NCBI GenBank assembly: GCA_018673175.1
Contig: JABHDF010000024.1
Coordinates: 44,819-108,818 of the forward strand
Origin: Rhodobiaceae bacterium
GTDB taxonomy: Bacteria > Pseudomonadota > Alphaproteobacteria > RS24
Reading direction: 5' to 3'
Length of the DNA: 64,000 nucleotides
Shown here: positions 24,334 to 33,796 of the stretch, in pieces
Layout of the letters: every line of letters starts with the position of its first letter
Numbering within the stretch: position 1 is the first letter of the stretch
Made by a program: the position numbers and the translations under genes
Notes under the pieces: generated by a model
Told to the model about the DNA's origin: nothing
The model's database searches: none
The model's input: the letters and a program-made list of their open reading frames with translations, nothing else

Positions 24334-25591
24334 GCCATCCAACCCAAGTGCGCGCAAAGCCCAATTGGCCAAACGCTATCGCGCCGAACGCCGGTTTCGG
24401 GCCTATGGCATCGCGGCAATTTCGACCGCCGGTCTGATTTTGTTTTTCTTGATGGGCTCCATATTGCTGTCCTCGCTGCCGGCCTTTACCCAGCATTACG
24501 TAACCCTCGACATCGACATCACTGAGCGCCATGTCGATACGCAAGATTTGGCCAATAGCGATTGGCGCGCCCTCGCACGCAACGCTTTGCGAGCGCAATT
24601 CCCCGAGGTTAGTGGGCGCAAGGAAAAACGCGCACTTGGCAAATTACTGTCCATTGGCTCCAGCGATGATGTTCGCGATTATGTGACAGCCAATCCGTCG
24701 AGCCTGGGCACAAGCATCCGCCTGCCCCTCACTTTATCAGATGATATCGACCTTTTGCTAAAAGGCGTGATTGACCGAGACTTGCCCGAAAACGAACGCG
24801 TGGTGTCCAATCAAGACCTTGCATGGCTCGATAGACTATTGGACGAAGACCGTATTTCCAGACAATTTGCGACCCGAATATTCACCAATGGCGACAGCCG
24901 CGAGCCAGAACTAGCAGGCTTGCGCGGCGCTTTGGTTGGCTCGCTTTGGACCCTGCTGGTCACCCTTTTGGCCAGTTTCCCCTTGGGGGTTATGGCGGCC
25001 ATCTATCTGGAAGAAATTGCCCCGAAAAACCGCCTTACGCAAATTATTGAGGTCAATATCAACAATCTCGCGGCTGTGCCGTCGATTGTCTTTGGGCTTT
25101 TGGGCTTGGCCGTGTTCATCAATTTTTTCGGCATGCCGCGCTCGGCGCCGCTGGTCGGTGGCTTGGTGCTGGCGCTGATGACTTTGCCGCGCATTATCAT
25201 TCCCACGCGAGCCGCTTTTGCCGCCATTCCGCCCTCCATCCGCGAGGCCGCCATGGGGGTCGGCGCCTCTCGCTTGCAGGTGATTATGCATCACGTTTTA
25301 CCGCTTGCCATGCCGGGTATTTTGACCGGCACGATTATCGGTCTCGCACAGGCGGCCGGCGAGACAGCGCCGCTCTTGATGATTGGCATGATGGCCTTTA
25401 TCGTAGATTTGCCGACGGATGTAACGGCCAAAGCCACGGTTTTGCCGGCCCAAATTTATATGTGGGCCAACAACCCAGAACGCGCCTTTATGGCGCGCAC
25501 GAGCGCCGGCATTGTGGTTTTATTGAGCTTGCTTTTGATGGTCAACGCAACGGCAATTTACTTCCGAAAACGGTTTGAGAAACGATGGTAA
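24326..25591 (+). CDS. pstA: Phosphate ABC transporter permease PstA
   Basis: 421 residues. Second permease subunit. Start at 24326 lies inside the end of pstC (ATGACTGA). The N-terminal third (one helix at about 35-58 then a long periplasmic domain) is the extended alphaproteobacterial form; the permease core starts at [22 protein letters not shown] and has the EAA loop [25 protein letters not shown]. Ends two bases before pstB (start at 25593), so the two are translated as a set. Confidence 0.95.
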   Translation: MTEPSNPSARKAQLAKRYRAERRFRAYGIAAISTAGLILFFLMGSILLSSLPAFTQHYVTLDIDITERHVDTQDLANSDWRALARNALRAQFPEVSGRKEKRALGKLLSIGSSDDVRDYVTANPSSLGTSIRLPLTLSDDIDLLLKGVIDRDLPENERVVSNQDLAWLDRLLDEDRISRQFATRIFTNGDSREPELAGLRGALVGSLWTLLVTLLASFPLGVMAAIYLEEIAPKNRLTQIIEVNINNLAAVPSIVFGLLGLAVFINFFGMPRSAPLVGGLVLALMTLPRIIIPTRAAFAAIPPSIREAAMGVGASRLQVIMHHVLPLAMPGILTGTIIGLAQAAGETAPLLMIGMMAFIVDLPTDVTAKATVLPAQIYMWANNPERAFMARTSAGIVVLLSLLLMVNATAIYFRKRFEKRW

Positions 25592-25592
25592 A

Positions 25593-26369
25593 ATGAGTGA
25601 TAACCCGCAAAATAAAGTCAAAATCGAAGCCCGCGACGTGCAGGTGTTTTATGGCGAAGCGCAGGCCTTGCACGGCATTGACCTCGACTTAAATGCCAAT
25701 GAGGTCACCGCGCTCATCGGCCCTTCGGGGTGTGGCAAATCAACATTTTTGCGCTGTATCAACCGGATGAATGATGTCATCGACGGCTGTCGCGTTGCCG
25801 GCACGATTACCATTGATGGGCAAGATGTTTACAGCCCAGAAATCGATGTCGTGGAATTGCGTGCCCGCGTTGGCATGGTGTTTCAAAAACCCAACCCATT
25901 TCCAAAATCGATTTACGACAATGTCGCCTACGGCCCGCGTATTCATGGGCTGGCTCAAAGCCGGGAGCAATTGGACCATATTGTCGAAAGCAGCTTGAAG
26001 CGAGCTGGCCTATGGGCGGAAGTTCGCGACCGTTTGAGCGCCAGCGGCACCAGCTTGTCTGGCGGACAACAACAACGCCTGTGCATCGCCCGCGCCATTG
26101 CCGTGAGCCCCGATGTGGTGCTGATGGATGAGCCCTGCTCCGCCCTCGACCCAATTGCCACCGCGGTGATTGAGGAACTGATGGAGGAGCTGAGAAAGGA
26201 TTACACTATTGTGATTGTCACCCACTCGATGCAACAAGCGGCACGGATTTCGCAGCGCACCGCTTATTTCCACCTCGGCAATGTGGTCGAGCATGGAGCA
26301 ACGCAGCAGATTTTTACCAACCCCAAAAACCAACAAACCGAAGCCTATATTTCAGGGAAGATTGGATAA
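25593..26369 (+). CDS. pstB: Phosphate ABC transporter ATP-binding protein PstB
   Basis: 258 residues. Cytosolic ATPase driving phosphate import. Walker [11 protein letters not shown]-loop [18 protein letters not shown] (PstB-specific), signature LSGGQQQRL, Walker [14 protein letters not shown], switch histidine in VTHSMQQA. Start at 25593 (MSDNPQNK) rather than the upstream ORF-track codon, since it begins one base after the pstA stop. Its stop overlaps the phoU ATG by one base (TAATG). Confidence 0.98.
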   Translation: MSDNPQNKVKIEARDVQVFYGEAQALHGIDLDLNANEVTALIGPSGCGKSTFLRCINRMNDVIDGCRVAGTITIDGQDVYSPEIDVVELRARVGMVFQKPNPFPKSIYDNVAYGPRIHGLAQSREQLDHIVESSLKRAGLWAEVRDRLSASGTSLSGGQQQRLCIARAIAVSPDVVLMDEPCSALDPIATAVIEELMEELRKDYTIVIVTHSMQQAARISQRTAYFHLGNVVEHGATQQIFTNPKNQQTEAYISGKIG

Positions 26370-27091
26370 TGGAAGACCAACATATTGTCACCGCCTTCGA
26401 CCGCGACCTCGCAGAATTAAACCGAATGATCGCCCAACTTGGCGGCATGGCAGAACAGCAATTGGCGACCGCCACGCGCCTTTTAGACGCGCGCGACCCC
26501 GCTCCCATTGATGCGCTCATCGCCAAAGATAAAGAGTTGGATGCCTTGGAGTTTCTGCTCAATGAACGGGCCATCGAAATGATTGCCATCCGCTCGCCAA
26601 TGGCCACTGATTTGCGCCGCATTATCGCCGCCGTAAAAATTGCCTCTGTGCTGGAGCGGATTGGCGATTATGCCAAAAATATTGCCAAACGTAGTCGGGT
26701 GATTATTGCAAGTGAAACCAATCGCTCGGACAGCATTAGCCTGACCCGTATGGCCAGCCTGGTTCAGCAAATGCTCAACCAAGTTCTCGATGCCTATGCC
26801 ACCAGCGATGCCGAGTCGGCAATAGATGTTTGGGACCGAGACCAAGAGGTCGACCAATTGCATACCAGCATGTACCGCGATTTATTGCAGATGATTTCCG
26901 CCCAATCGGAAGTCGCCGAGGTGAGCTCGCATCTTTTGTTCATCGCCAAAAACATCGAGCGCATTGGCGACCACACCACCAGTATCGCCGAGCAAGTTTA
27001 CTTTCTTGTGCATGGCAGCCTGCCGAGCGATGATCGCCCCAAAGCCGATGATAGCAGCGGCACAAACCTAGGTTCGCAAAAAAAGAGATAA
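26369..27091 (+). CDS. phoU: Phosphate-signalling regulator PhoU
   Basis: 240 residues. Two PhoU repeats forming three-helix bundles, with the metal-binding signatures ERIGDYAKNIAKR (about 91-103) and ERIGDHTTSIAEQ (about 195-207), and MAEQQLATATRLL / MLNQVLDAYATSD at corresponding positions of the two halves. Links PstSCAB status to PhoR and limits Pho activation at high phosphate. One-base overlap with pstB, four bases to phoB. Confidence 0.96.
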   Translation: MEDQHIVTAFDRDLAELNRMIAQLGGMAEQQLATATRLLDARDPAPIDALIAKDKELDALEFLLNERAIEMIAIRSPMATDLRRIIAAVKIASVLERIGDYAKNIAKRSRVIIASETNRSDSISLTRMASLVQQMLNQVLDAYATSDAESAIDVWDRDQEVDQLHTSMYRDLLQMISAQSEVAEVSSHLLFIAKNIERIGDHTTSIAEQVYFLVHGSLPSDDRPKADDSSGTNLGSQKKR

Positions 27092-27095
27092 CCAG

Positions 27096-27800
27096 ATGTC
27101 TGCCAAAGTTTTAATTGTTGACGATGAGCCAGCCCAATTGGAGCTGTTGCGATACAATTTGGAAAAAGCAGGATTTTTGGTTTTTCAATGCCAGAACGGC
27201 GCCGAAGCTCTTGAACAGTTCACCACGCTGGCGCCCGATTTATTGGTCATTGACTGGATGATGCCAGAAGCCTCGGGCATTGATGTCTGCCGCGCTCTGC
27301 GGGCGCGCGCCGATACCAAAACTATTCCGATTATTATGTTGAGCGCGCGCGGCGAAGAGAGCGATCGCACTCTGGGGCTCGACATTGGCGCCGACGATTA
27401 TATCACCAAGCCGTTTTCGCCGCGCGAACTCGTATCGCGGGTGAAAGCTTTGCTGCGTCGTTCGCGGCCGACTTTGTCCGACGAGATTTTGACCGTTGAA
27501 GACCTCGCGTTAAATCCGCTGACCATGCAGGTCAGCCGTGGCGGAGAAAATATCCACCTCGGCCCAAAAGAATATCATCTATTGGCGCTGATGATGGAAA
27601 GCCCGGAGCGTGTGTTCAGCCGCGAGCAATTGCTCGACCGCGTCTGGGGGCATGGCATTTATGTTGAAGACCGCACGGTGGATGTGCACATGAGCCGACT
27701 GCGCCGAGCGCTCAAGGCGGCAGACCCGCAAGGCCCCAAAACCGTTGTTATTCGGACGGTGCGCGGTACCGGCTACGCGCTCTCCCGCGCTGAAAAATAA
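27096..27800 (+). CDS. phoB: Phosphate-regulon response regulator PhoB
   Basis: 234 residues. Receiver domain (1-120) with acidic pocket DDEP, phospho-acceptor in LLVIDWMMP and the Lys of ITKPFSP; C-terminal OmpR-type winged helix (about 135-230) with FSREQLLDRVWGHGIYVEDRTVDVHMSRLR and TVRGTGYAL. Activated by PhoR; expected to bind the three-repeat Pho box upstream of pstS. Last gene of the cluster. Confidence 0.97.
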   Translation: MSAKVLIVDDEPAQLELLRYNLEKAGFLVFQCQNGAEALEQFTTLAPDLLVIDWMMPEASGIDVCRALRARADTKTIPIIMLSARGEESDRTLGLDIGADDYITKPFSPRELVSRVKALLRRSRPTLSDEILTVEDLALNPLTMQVSRGGENIHLGPKEYHLLALMMESPERVFSREQLLDRVWGHGIYVEDRTVDVHMSRLRRALKAADPQGPKTVVIRTVRGTGYALSRAEK

Positions 27801-27898
27801 ACCGCCTGAGCTGGTTTTGCGAGAGGCTCGATTAGGGCTTGCGTCGCCTGAAAACTCTACTAATCTCCCGCCAGAACCTGTTTTCGGAGATGACCTAA

Positions 27899-28345
27899 AT
27901 GACTTTAATACCCCCCCCACCACAATTAACCGGCTGGGAAAGCTGGCAAGGCAATGACCCTTATGAAGATGCCGCGGGTCCCTTTTTTATGAAACTCAAT
28001 GCCGAACCTGGCAAGCACCGTTCGGCGTTTTTATGCACCGAAGGTCACATGAATGGCGGCGGCTTTTTGCATGGCGGCATGTTGATGACATTTGCCGACT
28101 ATGCGCTATTTGTTATCGCCCATGATGAGCTGACCGATATGCATTCTGTCACCCTCACCTGCCAGACAGATTTCATTGCTGGCGCAGCGCCGATTGGCGA
28201 AGTGGTTTATGCCGATGGCGAGATAACCCGCGCCACCCGCAGCCTGATTTTTATCCGTGGACAAATTTATATCGGCGAGACAATATTAACCACGTTCACC
28301 GGTATCATTAAAAAAACCAAACCGCGCGAAACCCCGCGACCTTAA
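27899..28345 (+). CDS. PaaI-family hotdog thioesterase
   Basis: 148 residues, single hotdog domain. The motif GFLHGGMLMTFADYALF, with the central helix and conserved HGG...D, marks the PaaI/YbgC-like acyl-CoA thioesterases; the strands SVTLTCQTDFIAGAAPIGEVV follow. Releases CoA from an unknown acyl-CoA. Ribosome site GGAG nine bases before ATG. The N-terminal proline run (IPPPPQ) is outside the fold. No clear link with the neighbouring MAPEG gene. Confidence 0.88.
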   Translation: MTLIPPPPQLTGWESWQGNDPYEDAAGPFFMKLNAEPGKHRSAFLCTEGHMNGGGFLHGGMLMTFADYALFVIAHDELTDMHSVTLTCQTDFIAGAAPIGEVVYADGEITRATRSLIFIRGQIYIGETILTTFTGIIKKTKPRETPRP

Positions 28346-28391
28346 TTATCCAACTTTCGTTTGGAAGCCCTAACCCATATTGGAGTGCTTT

Positions 28392-28796
28392 ATGTTTATG
28401 TATCCTTTGGCCGCTTCGGTCACCCTGTTAAGCCTATTCATCTTTTTCTGGATGGCCACACGCGTTGGCGCCGCCCGCAAAAAACACGCAATTACCGCCC
28501 CTACAATGACCGGACCGGAAGAGTTCGAACGCGTCTTGCGCGTCTATGCCAACACCCATGAAATGCTGGTGCTTTTCTTGCCATCGCTTTGGTTGTTCGC
28601 CCTCACGATCTCTGATTTCTGGGCCGGTGTCATTGGCATTTTCTTCCCAATCGGTCGGGTTCTGTTTGCGCGTGGCTATTACCAAGCCAAAGACAAACGT
28701 GGCAAAGGCTTTACGCTTGGCTTCTTGGCAACGGTTATCTTGCTTATCGGCGCCACCTTGGGCGTTGTGCATGCACTTTACGCGATTTACAGCTGA
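28392..28796 (+). CDS. MAPEG-family membrane protein
   Basis: 134 residues, four transmembrane helices. FERVLRVYANTHEMLVLFLP matches the MAPEG consensus (E-R...R...N...E) that forms the glutathione site in microsomal glutathione transferases, and RVLFARGYY follows. Start at 28392 was taken because TTGGAG, seven bases before, is its ribosome site; the track start at 28380 is that same TTG. Twelve bases separate it from the dioxygenase gene. Substrate unknown, glutathione-dependent detoxification is likely. Confidence 0.88.
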   Translation: MFMYPLAASVTLLSLFIFFWMATRVGAARKKHAITAPTMTGPEEFERVLRVYANTHEMLVLFLPSLWLFALTISDFWAGVIGIFFPIGRVLFARGYYQAKDKRGKGFTLGFLATVILLIGATLGVVHALYAIYS

Positions 28797-28807
28797 GGTT
28801 TGCGCGT

Positions 28808-29650
28808 ATGAATAATCCGTCTCTTCATCCTTTAACCGGCTCTTGTGGAGCCGAGATAACGGGCGTGGATCTGGCCAATGTGAACGACGCCGACTTTGGC
28901 GTCGTTCACACGGCTTTGGTTACCCATGGCGTTTTGTTTTTTCGCGACCAAAACATCACCCTCGAGCAGCAGGTCGATTTCGCCCGCCGCTTTGGGGATT
29001 TGGAAGTGCATCCCATTGTCGACGGCATGGAACATGCCCCTGAAATAACCAAGGTTTGGAAGCCCAAAGGCCAAAGCGCCTCCTTTGGCACAGGCTGGCA
29101 TTCCGACAATACGTTTCAGACCAATCCTTCCATGGGCTCTATGCTTTACGGCAAAACCATTCCGCCTTTCGGCGGCGACACCGTTTTCGCCAATCAGCAG
29201 GTGGCCTATGAGCGCTTGCCAGACGCCATGAAAGAAAAACTTGATGGCCTATTCGCCATCCACTCGGCCTCCGACGCCTATACGGTGGAAGGCACGAAAG
29301 AGAAATTCGATAAAAAAACGCCCATCACTTACACATGGGATGACTCGATTTTGGAAGAAGTGCGCCACCCCGTTGTGCGCACGCATCCTGAAACCGGAAA
29401 AAAAGCGCTCTTCGTCAACGACATGTTCACTTTGCGCATCGACGAAATGACCGAGAGCGAAAGCCGCGAGTTGCTGGAAACCATTTATCAGCATTGCACC
29501 AAGCCCGAGTTTTGCTGCCGCTTTCGCTGGAGCGAAAATGCGGTCGCCTTATGGGACAACCGCTTGGTGCAGCATTATGCGGTCGATGATTATCAAGACT
29601 ATGATCGCCTCATGTATCGGGTGACCATCGAGGGCGATCGGCCTCAGTAA
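28808..29650 (+). CDS. TauD/TfdA-family Fe(II)/2-oxoglutarate dioxygenase
   Basis: 280 residues. Iron ligands appear as HSD in GTGWHSDNTF (about 97-99) and a later His in WDNRLVQHYAVDDY (about 255), with the downstream Arg (YRVTIEGDR) for 2-oxoglutarate. The N-terminus (LTGSCGAEITGVDLAN) is typical. Family members hydroxylate taurine, herbicides, sulfate esters and other small molecules; the substrate is not evident. No ssu/tau transport genes nearby. Probably co-transcribed with the MAPEG and amidotransferase genes. Confidence 0.92.
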   Translation: MNNPSLHPLTGSCGAEITGVDLANVNDADFGVVHTALVTHGVLFFRDQNITLEQQVDFARRFGDLEVHPIVDGMEHAPEITKVWKPKGQSASFGTGWHSDNTFQTNPSMGSMLYGKTIPPFGGDTVFANQQVAYERLPDAMKEKLDGLFAIHSASDAYTVEGTKEKFDKKTPITYTWDDSILEEVRHPVVRTHPETGKKALFVNDMFTLRIDEMTESESRELLETIYQHCTKPEFCCRFRWSENAVALWDNRLVQHYAVDDYQDYDRLMYRVTIEGDRPQ

Positions 29651-29670
29651 GACAGTAGAAGGTTGGCGTT

Positions 29671-30498
29671 ATGGCCCGTTTCTTAATTTTAGATGCCTAT
29701 GCCCCCCGCGGGCGCAAGTGGCTTGTCTCTGGTGGCGCGCCACTGGCTGGCAAAATGTATCGCGATATGCTGTTGCGTCATCGCCCCAAAGCCGAAAGCG
29801 ATATCTTTTACGTGGCCGATGCGGACGCCCAATTGCCGCAACCGCTCGAAAGCTATGACGCTTTGCTATGGACCGGCTCGAGCCTGACGATTTATGACGA
29901 GGTGCCAGAAGTGGCCCAACAAATTGAGTTGGCGCGCCGCGCCTATCACATGGGCGTGCCTGCCTATGGCTCTTGCTGGGCTTTGCATTTGGCGGTTGTC
30001 GCTGCTGGCGGAGACTGCCAGCGCAGCCCGCACGGGCTCACCTTTGGCCCAACCTATGACATCACGCTGACGCCAGACGGGCACGCTCATCCGGTTTTTC
30101 AAAACCGCGCCTCTGGCTTTGAGGCTTTGGCCAGTCATTATGACATCGTCAAAACGCTGCCGTCCGGTGCTACCCCGCTTGCCCAAAGCCCAAGAAGCGC
30201 GGTTCAAGCGGTGTTTATCGAGCATCAAAAAAGTAGTTTCTTTGCCACGCAATATCATCCGGAACTTGATTTTTCGGTGCTTAGCGGCATGTTGCAATCG
30301 CGCGTCGATACTTTACTTGAGCAAGGGTTTTACGCCGATAGGCAGGCGGCGGAACGACAATTGGCTGAGTTCTCGCAGTTGCAGGCCCCCAGCCCGCCCG
30401 AGGCTTTAATTGCTAAATATCGCCTGACGGAACATGTGTTACAAACAGATCAACGCCACAATGAGTTTCGCAATTGGCTCACCCTTATGGGGCTTTAG
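29671..30498 (+). CDS. Class I glutamine amidotransferase-like protein
   Basis: 275 residues. Catalytic triad visible: nucleophile in YGSCWALH (about Cys104), and HPE in TQYHPELDF (about 195-197). The N-terminal part YDALLWTGSSLTIYDEVPEV is like the GuaA-type/GATase1 group used in catabolism of nitrogen compounds. About 60 extra C-terminal residues follow the domain, of unknown role. AGAAGG eight bases before the start. Converges directly on tgt, stop codons adjacent. Confidence 0.85.
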   Translation: MARFLILDAYAPRGRKWLVSGGAPLAGKMYRDMLLRHRPKAESDIFYVADADAQLPQPLESYDALLWTGSSLTIYDEVPEVAQQIELARRAYHMGVPAYGSCWALHLAVVAAGGDCQRSPHGLTFGPTYDITLTPDGHAHPVFQNRASGFEALASHYDIVKTLPSGATPLAQSPRSAVQAVFIEHQKSSFFATQYHPELDFSVLSGMLQSRVDTLLEQGFYADRQAAERQLAEFSQLQAPSPPEALIAKYRLTEHVLQTDQRHNEFRNWLTLMGL

Positions 30499-31647
30499 CT
30501 ATTCCTGACGGGGAGGAATATCGCCCTCGCTTTGTTGGCGTTTAAATTCAGCGCGAAACGTTTCAAATTCACCCGCTTCAATGGCCGCCCGCATGGCCGC
30601 CATCAGCTCTTGGTAAAAAGCCAAATTATGCCAGCTCAAAAGCATGGCTCCCAAATATTCGCCACAGCGATGCAAGTGATGCAAATAGGCGCGGCTATAT
30701 TGGTGGCTCGCAGGGCAATCGCTGCGCTCGTCTAGCGGGCGCGGGTCGGCGGCGTGGCGCGCATTGCGAATGTTCACTTTGCCGCGCCACGTATAGGCCG
30801 TGCCATGGCGTCCGGCACGGGTTGGCATAACGCAATCAAACATATCAATGCCGCGCGCCACGGCTTCCACCAAATCATCTGGCGTGCCGACGCCCATCAG
30901 ATATCGGGGCCGGTCTTGCGGCAAAACGGGGGTGGTGAAATCTAACACTTTCAGCATTTGCTCTTGCCCCTCGCCCACGGCCAAGCCGCCAACCGCATAG
31001 CCGTCGAAACCAATCTGTTCTAGCTCGGCCGCGCTTTGGTGGCGCAAGTCTTCGTAAACCCCGCCCTGCACAATGCCGAATAAAGCATTGGAAAGCCCTG
31101 TCTCATCGGGCCCAGAATCATAGTGCTGAAACGCCGCCTTGCTGCGCCCGGCCCAGCGCATCGATAGATGCATGGATTTTTCGGCTTGCGCATGGGTGGC
31201 TGGAAACGGTGTGCATTCGTCTAGCACCATGCGGATATTGGCGCCGAGTAACGTTTGAATTTCGATACTGCGCTCGGGCGTCAACATATACGACTTGCCG
31301 TCGATATGGCTTTGAAAGCGCACGCCATCTTCGCTCATCTTGGCGAGCTTCGATAACGACATGACTTGAAAGCCGCCGCTATCGGTCAAAATCGGGCCGT
31401 CCCATTGCATGAAATCTTGCAAGCCCCCAAGGGCTGCAACTTCTTCTGCGCCCGGGCGCAACATCAAGTGATAAGTATTGCCCAAAACAATATCGGCGCC
31501 CAAGTCGCGCACTTGGTCTGGATACATGGCCTTCACCGTCGCTGCCGTGCCAACCGGCATGAAGGCAGGCGTACGAATTTCGCCGCGCGGCGTTTCAATG
31601 GTGCCGCGTCGCGCCAACCCATCGGTGTTATGCAAAGTGAATTTCAT
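30499..31647 (-). CDS. tgt: Queuine tRNA-ribosyltransferase Tgt (zinc site altered)
   Basis: 382 residues. Exchanges G34 of GUN-anticodon tRNAs for preQ1. General-base Asp in TDSGGFQ (Asp90) and nucleophile Asp271 in [12 protein letters not shown] are present, so the barrel is intact. The zinc site, normally C-x-C-x2-C and a distal His, reads S309-D-C311-PA-S314 with His340: two of three cysteines are Ser (AGC codons). This could be a lineage trait or loss of zinc; the enzyme may still fold. ATG overlaps the queA stop by one base (TAATG). Confidence 0.95.
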   Translation of the reverse strand: MKFTLHNTDGLARRGTIETPRGEIRTPAFMPVGTAATVKAMYPDQVRDLGADIVLGNTYHLMLRPGAEEVAALGGLQDFMQWDGPILTDSGGFQVMSLSKLAKMSEDGVRFQSHIDGKSYMLTPERSIEIQTLLGANIRMVLDECTPFPATHAQAEKSMHLSMRWAGRSKAAFQHYDSGPDETGLSNALFGIVQGGVYEDLRHQSAAELEQIGFDGYAVGGLAVGEGQEQMLKVLDFTTPVLPQDRPRYLMGVGTPDDLVEAVARGIDMFDCVMPTRAGRHGTAYTWRGKVNIRNARHAADPRPLDERSDCPASHQYSRAYLHHLHRCGEYLGAMLLSWHNLAFYQELMAAMRAAIEAGEFETFRAEFKRQQSEGDIPPRQE

Positions 31648-32732
31648 TATTCCGCTCGCTCCAAGAGACTGCCATCGCCGTAAGAATAGAAACGATAGCC
31701 TGTGGTCACCGCATGCTCATAGGCGGCCTTCATGCGCGCCATGCCTGCGAAAGCCGATACCAGCATGAAAAGCGTCGAGCGCGGTAAATGAAAATTGGTA
31801 ATTAACATATCCGCCGCGCGGAACCGATAGCCGGGCGTGATGAAAATATCGGTGACCGCTTCGAACGGTTCAATCGTGCCGTCTTCCTTCGTGGCGCTTT
31901 CCAATAAGCGCAACGACGTGGTGCCGACACAAACGATGCGCCCACCTTGTTTATGCACGTCATTGAGGGCTTGCGCCGTCTCGGGCGTCACTTGGCCCCA
32001 TTCGCCATGCATTTTATGCGAGGCGATATCCGCCACTTTGACGGGTAAAAACGTACCAGGCCCCACATGCAGCGTGACCTCATGCAAGCTCACGCCTTTG
32101 GCTTTTAGGGCATCCATCAGCTCTGGGGTGAAATGCAAGCCCGCCGTGGGCGCCGCAACGGCGCCGGATTCGCGGGCAAATAGAGTTTGGTAATCTTCGT
32201 TGTCTTGCGCATCGGGCGCGCGTTTGCTGGCGATATAGGGCGGCAAAGGCATGGTGCCGAGCGTCGCTAAAGTGGTTTCCATCGCCTCGGGCGCGACCTC
32301 AAAGCTGAGGGTTGCTTGTGCGCCCTCGCGTCCACTGACTTTGGCTTTCACGCCATGGAAGTCGATTGTATCGCCATCCGCCACGCGTTTGGCGGGCTTT
32401 AGCAAACATTTCCAATCAATGGGGCCGAGACGTTCGGTCAGCGTGACCTCACATTTGGCCCCCGTCGAGTCGGCGGAAGGGTTTGCGCGCAAGCGAACGC
32501 CGCTTAGCCGCGCAGGGATTACTTTGGTGATATTGACCAGCAAAGCATCGCCGGCTCGCAAAAAATTTGGCAAGTCACGCATGATGTGATCGCCGAACGT
32601 GGGGTCCGCCGAGCTGGCCGGGTCTGATTTTGGCTGCGAAACGTGCAACAGCCGCGCAGTGTCGCGCGGCTGTGCAGGTCTCAAAGCAATCAGATTTTCC
32701 GGCAGGTCAAAATCAAAATCATCTACCTGCAT
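31647..32732 (-). CDS. queA: S-adenosylmethionine:tRNA ribosyltransferase-isomerase QueA
   Basis: 361 residues. Transfers and isomerises the ribose of SAM onto preQ1-tRNA, giving epoxyqueuosine, the step after Tgt. Start [24 protein letters not shown] is the standard family start; later landmarks are [19 protein letters not shown] and [17 protein letters not shown]. Overlaps tgt by one base. Upstream by 18 bases is the cyclophilin gene, so queA-tgt may be read with it. Confidence 0.97.
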   Translation of the reverse strand: MQVDDFDFDLPENLIALRPAQPRDTARLLHVSQPKSDPASSADPTFGDHIMRDLPNFLRAGDALLVNITKVIPARLSGVRLRANPSADSTGAKCEVTLTERLGPIDWKCLLKPAKRVADGDTIDFHGVKAKVSGREGAQATLSFEVAPEAMETTLATLGTMPLPPYIASKRAPDAQDNEDYQTLFARESGAVAAPTAGLHFTPELMDALKAKGVSLHEVTLHVGPGTFLPVKVADIASHKMHGEWGQVTPETAQALNDVHKQGGRIVCVGTTSLRLLESATKEDGTIEPFEAVTDIFITPGYRFRAADMLITNFHLPRSTLFMLVSAFAGMARMKAAYEHAVTTGYRFYSYGDGSLLERAE

Positions 32733-32750
32733 GAGAAACCTTCTTGGCGC

Positions 32751-33287
32751 TTAGTCTTCTAAGCGAACAGAAATCATTTTATCGGGGTTCGCTGGCGGCT
32801 CGCCTTTGACAATCGCATCGACGTGCTCCATGCCCTCAACAACTTCGCCGAATACTGTGTATTGGCCGTTCAAGAAGCCGGCATCATCGAAACAGATGAA
32901 AAACTGGCTGTTGGCGCTATCTGGATGCTGCGAGCGGGCCATGCCCAAAGTGCCACGGCGGAAAGGCTCACTGCTGAACTCGGCGCGCAAATCTGGGTAG
33001 TCAGAGCCGCCCATGCCCGTGCCGGTTGGATCGCCCGTCTGGGCCATAAAGCCGTCAATCACACGGTGGAAAACGATACCATCGTAGAATTTTTCGTTAA
33101 TGAGGGTTTTCATACGCTCGACATGGCCGGGGGCAAGGTCTTCGCGCAAAGCAATTTTCACGGTACCGGATTTTAGTTCTATCAACATAATGGACTCCTT
33201 AAGGTCTGCGGCTTGGGCGGAAATACCATGCCCAACCGGAGCCACGAGAAGAGCCAAAAAAAGCCCGAGTGAAGTCAAGTAACGCAT
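32751..33287 (-). CDS. Cyclophilin-type peptidyl-prolyl isomerase with two plausible starts
   Basis: 178 residues from the outer start: signal peptide (MRYLTSLGLFLALLVAP, cleavage after AQA near 26) and then a full cyclophilin domain (FYDGIVFHRVIDGFMAQTGDP, GMARSQHPDSANSQFFICF, YTVFGEVVEGM). Catalyses proline cis-trans isomerisation. AGGAG six bases before 33287 supports the secreted form; a second perfect site AAGGAG six bases before the in-frame ATG at 33188 (Met34) supports a cytosolic 145-residue form that begins exactly at the domain, as normal PpiB does. Alphaproteobacteria often have two tandem cyclophilin genes here; only one is present. Confidence 0.93.
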   Translation of the reverse strand: MRYLTSLGLFLALLVAPVGHGISAQAADLKESIMLIELKSGTVKIALREDLAPGHVERMKTLINEKFYDGIVFHRVIDGFMAQTGDPTGTGMGGSDYPDLRAEFSSEPFRRGTLGMARSQHPDSANSQFFICFDDAGFLNGQYTVFGEVVEGMEHVDAIVKGEPPANPDKMISVRLED

Positions 33288-33313
33288 GAATATCTCCTGT
33301 TATACTACTGTAA

Positions 33314-33793
33314 TTATTTAATTTGTTTCAAAACACTTTGTGGCACAAAGGCGCTGACATCGCCACCCATAGCCATAATCTGGCGCACCAAGGTCGACGA
33401 TACAAAGCCAACCTCTGGCGAGGCTTGCAAGAACACGGTTTCAATATCGCTCGACATCGACCGGTTCATCGCGCTCATTTGCGCTTCATATTCATAGTCC
33501 GAGGCATTGCGAAGCCCCCGAATGATGAGATTGGCGCCGGTTTCGGCGGCCACATTGACCAACAGGTCTTTAAAGCTAATCACTTGTATTTGCACGCCTT
33601 TGGCTTTCGCAAGCGGGCCAATTTCGGCTTCCAACATAGCTTGGCGCTGCTCAAAGGTGAAAACCGGCGTCTTGGTGGCGCTAATGCCGATGGCGATGAT
33701 CAATTTGTCGACCATACCCAGCGAACGCTGGATGATATCAATATGGCCCTTGGTTATTGGGTCAAAACTGCCTGGATAAAGCCCTACACGCAT
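33314..33793 (-). CDS. coaD: Phosphopantetheine adenylyltransferase CoaD
   Basis: 159 residues. Adenylates 4'-phosphopantetheine, penultimate step of CoA synthesis. Nucleotidyltransferase signature YPGSFDPITKGHIDII at the N-terminus, then FKDLLVNVA, IIRGLRNASDYEYE and the loop SSTLVRQI. Three bases separate it from gyrA upstream, so the two share a transcript. Confidence 0.97.
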   Translation of the reverse strand: MRVGLYPGSFDPITKGHIDIIQRSLGMVDKLIIAIGISATKTPVFTFEQRQAMLEAEIGPLAKAKGVQIQVISFKDLLVNVAAETGANLIIRGLRNASDYEYEAQMSAMNRSMSSDIETVFLQASPEVGFVSSTLVRQIMAMGGDVSAFVPQSVLKQIK

Positions 33794-33796
33794 GCG

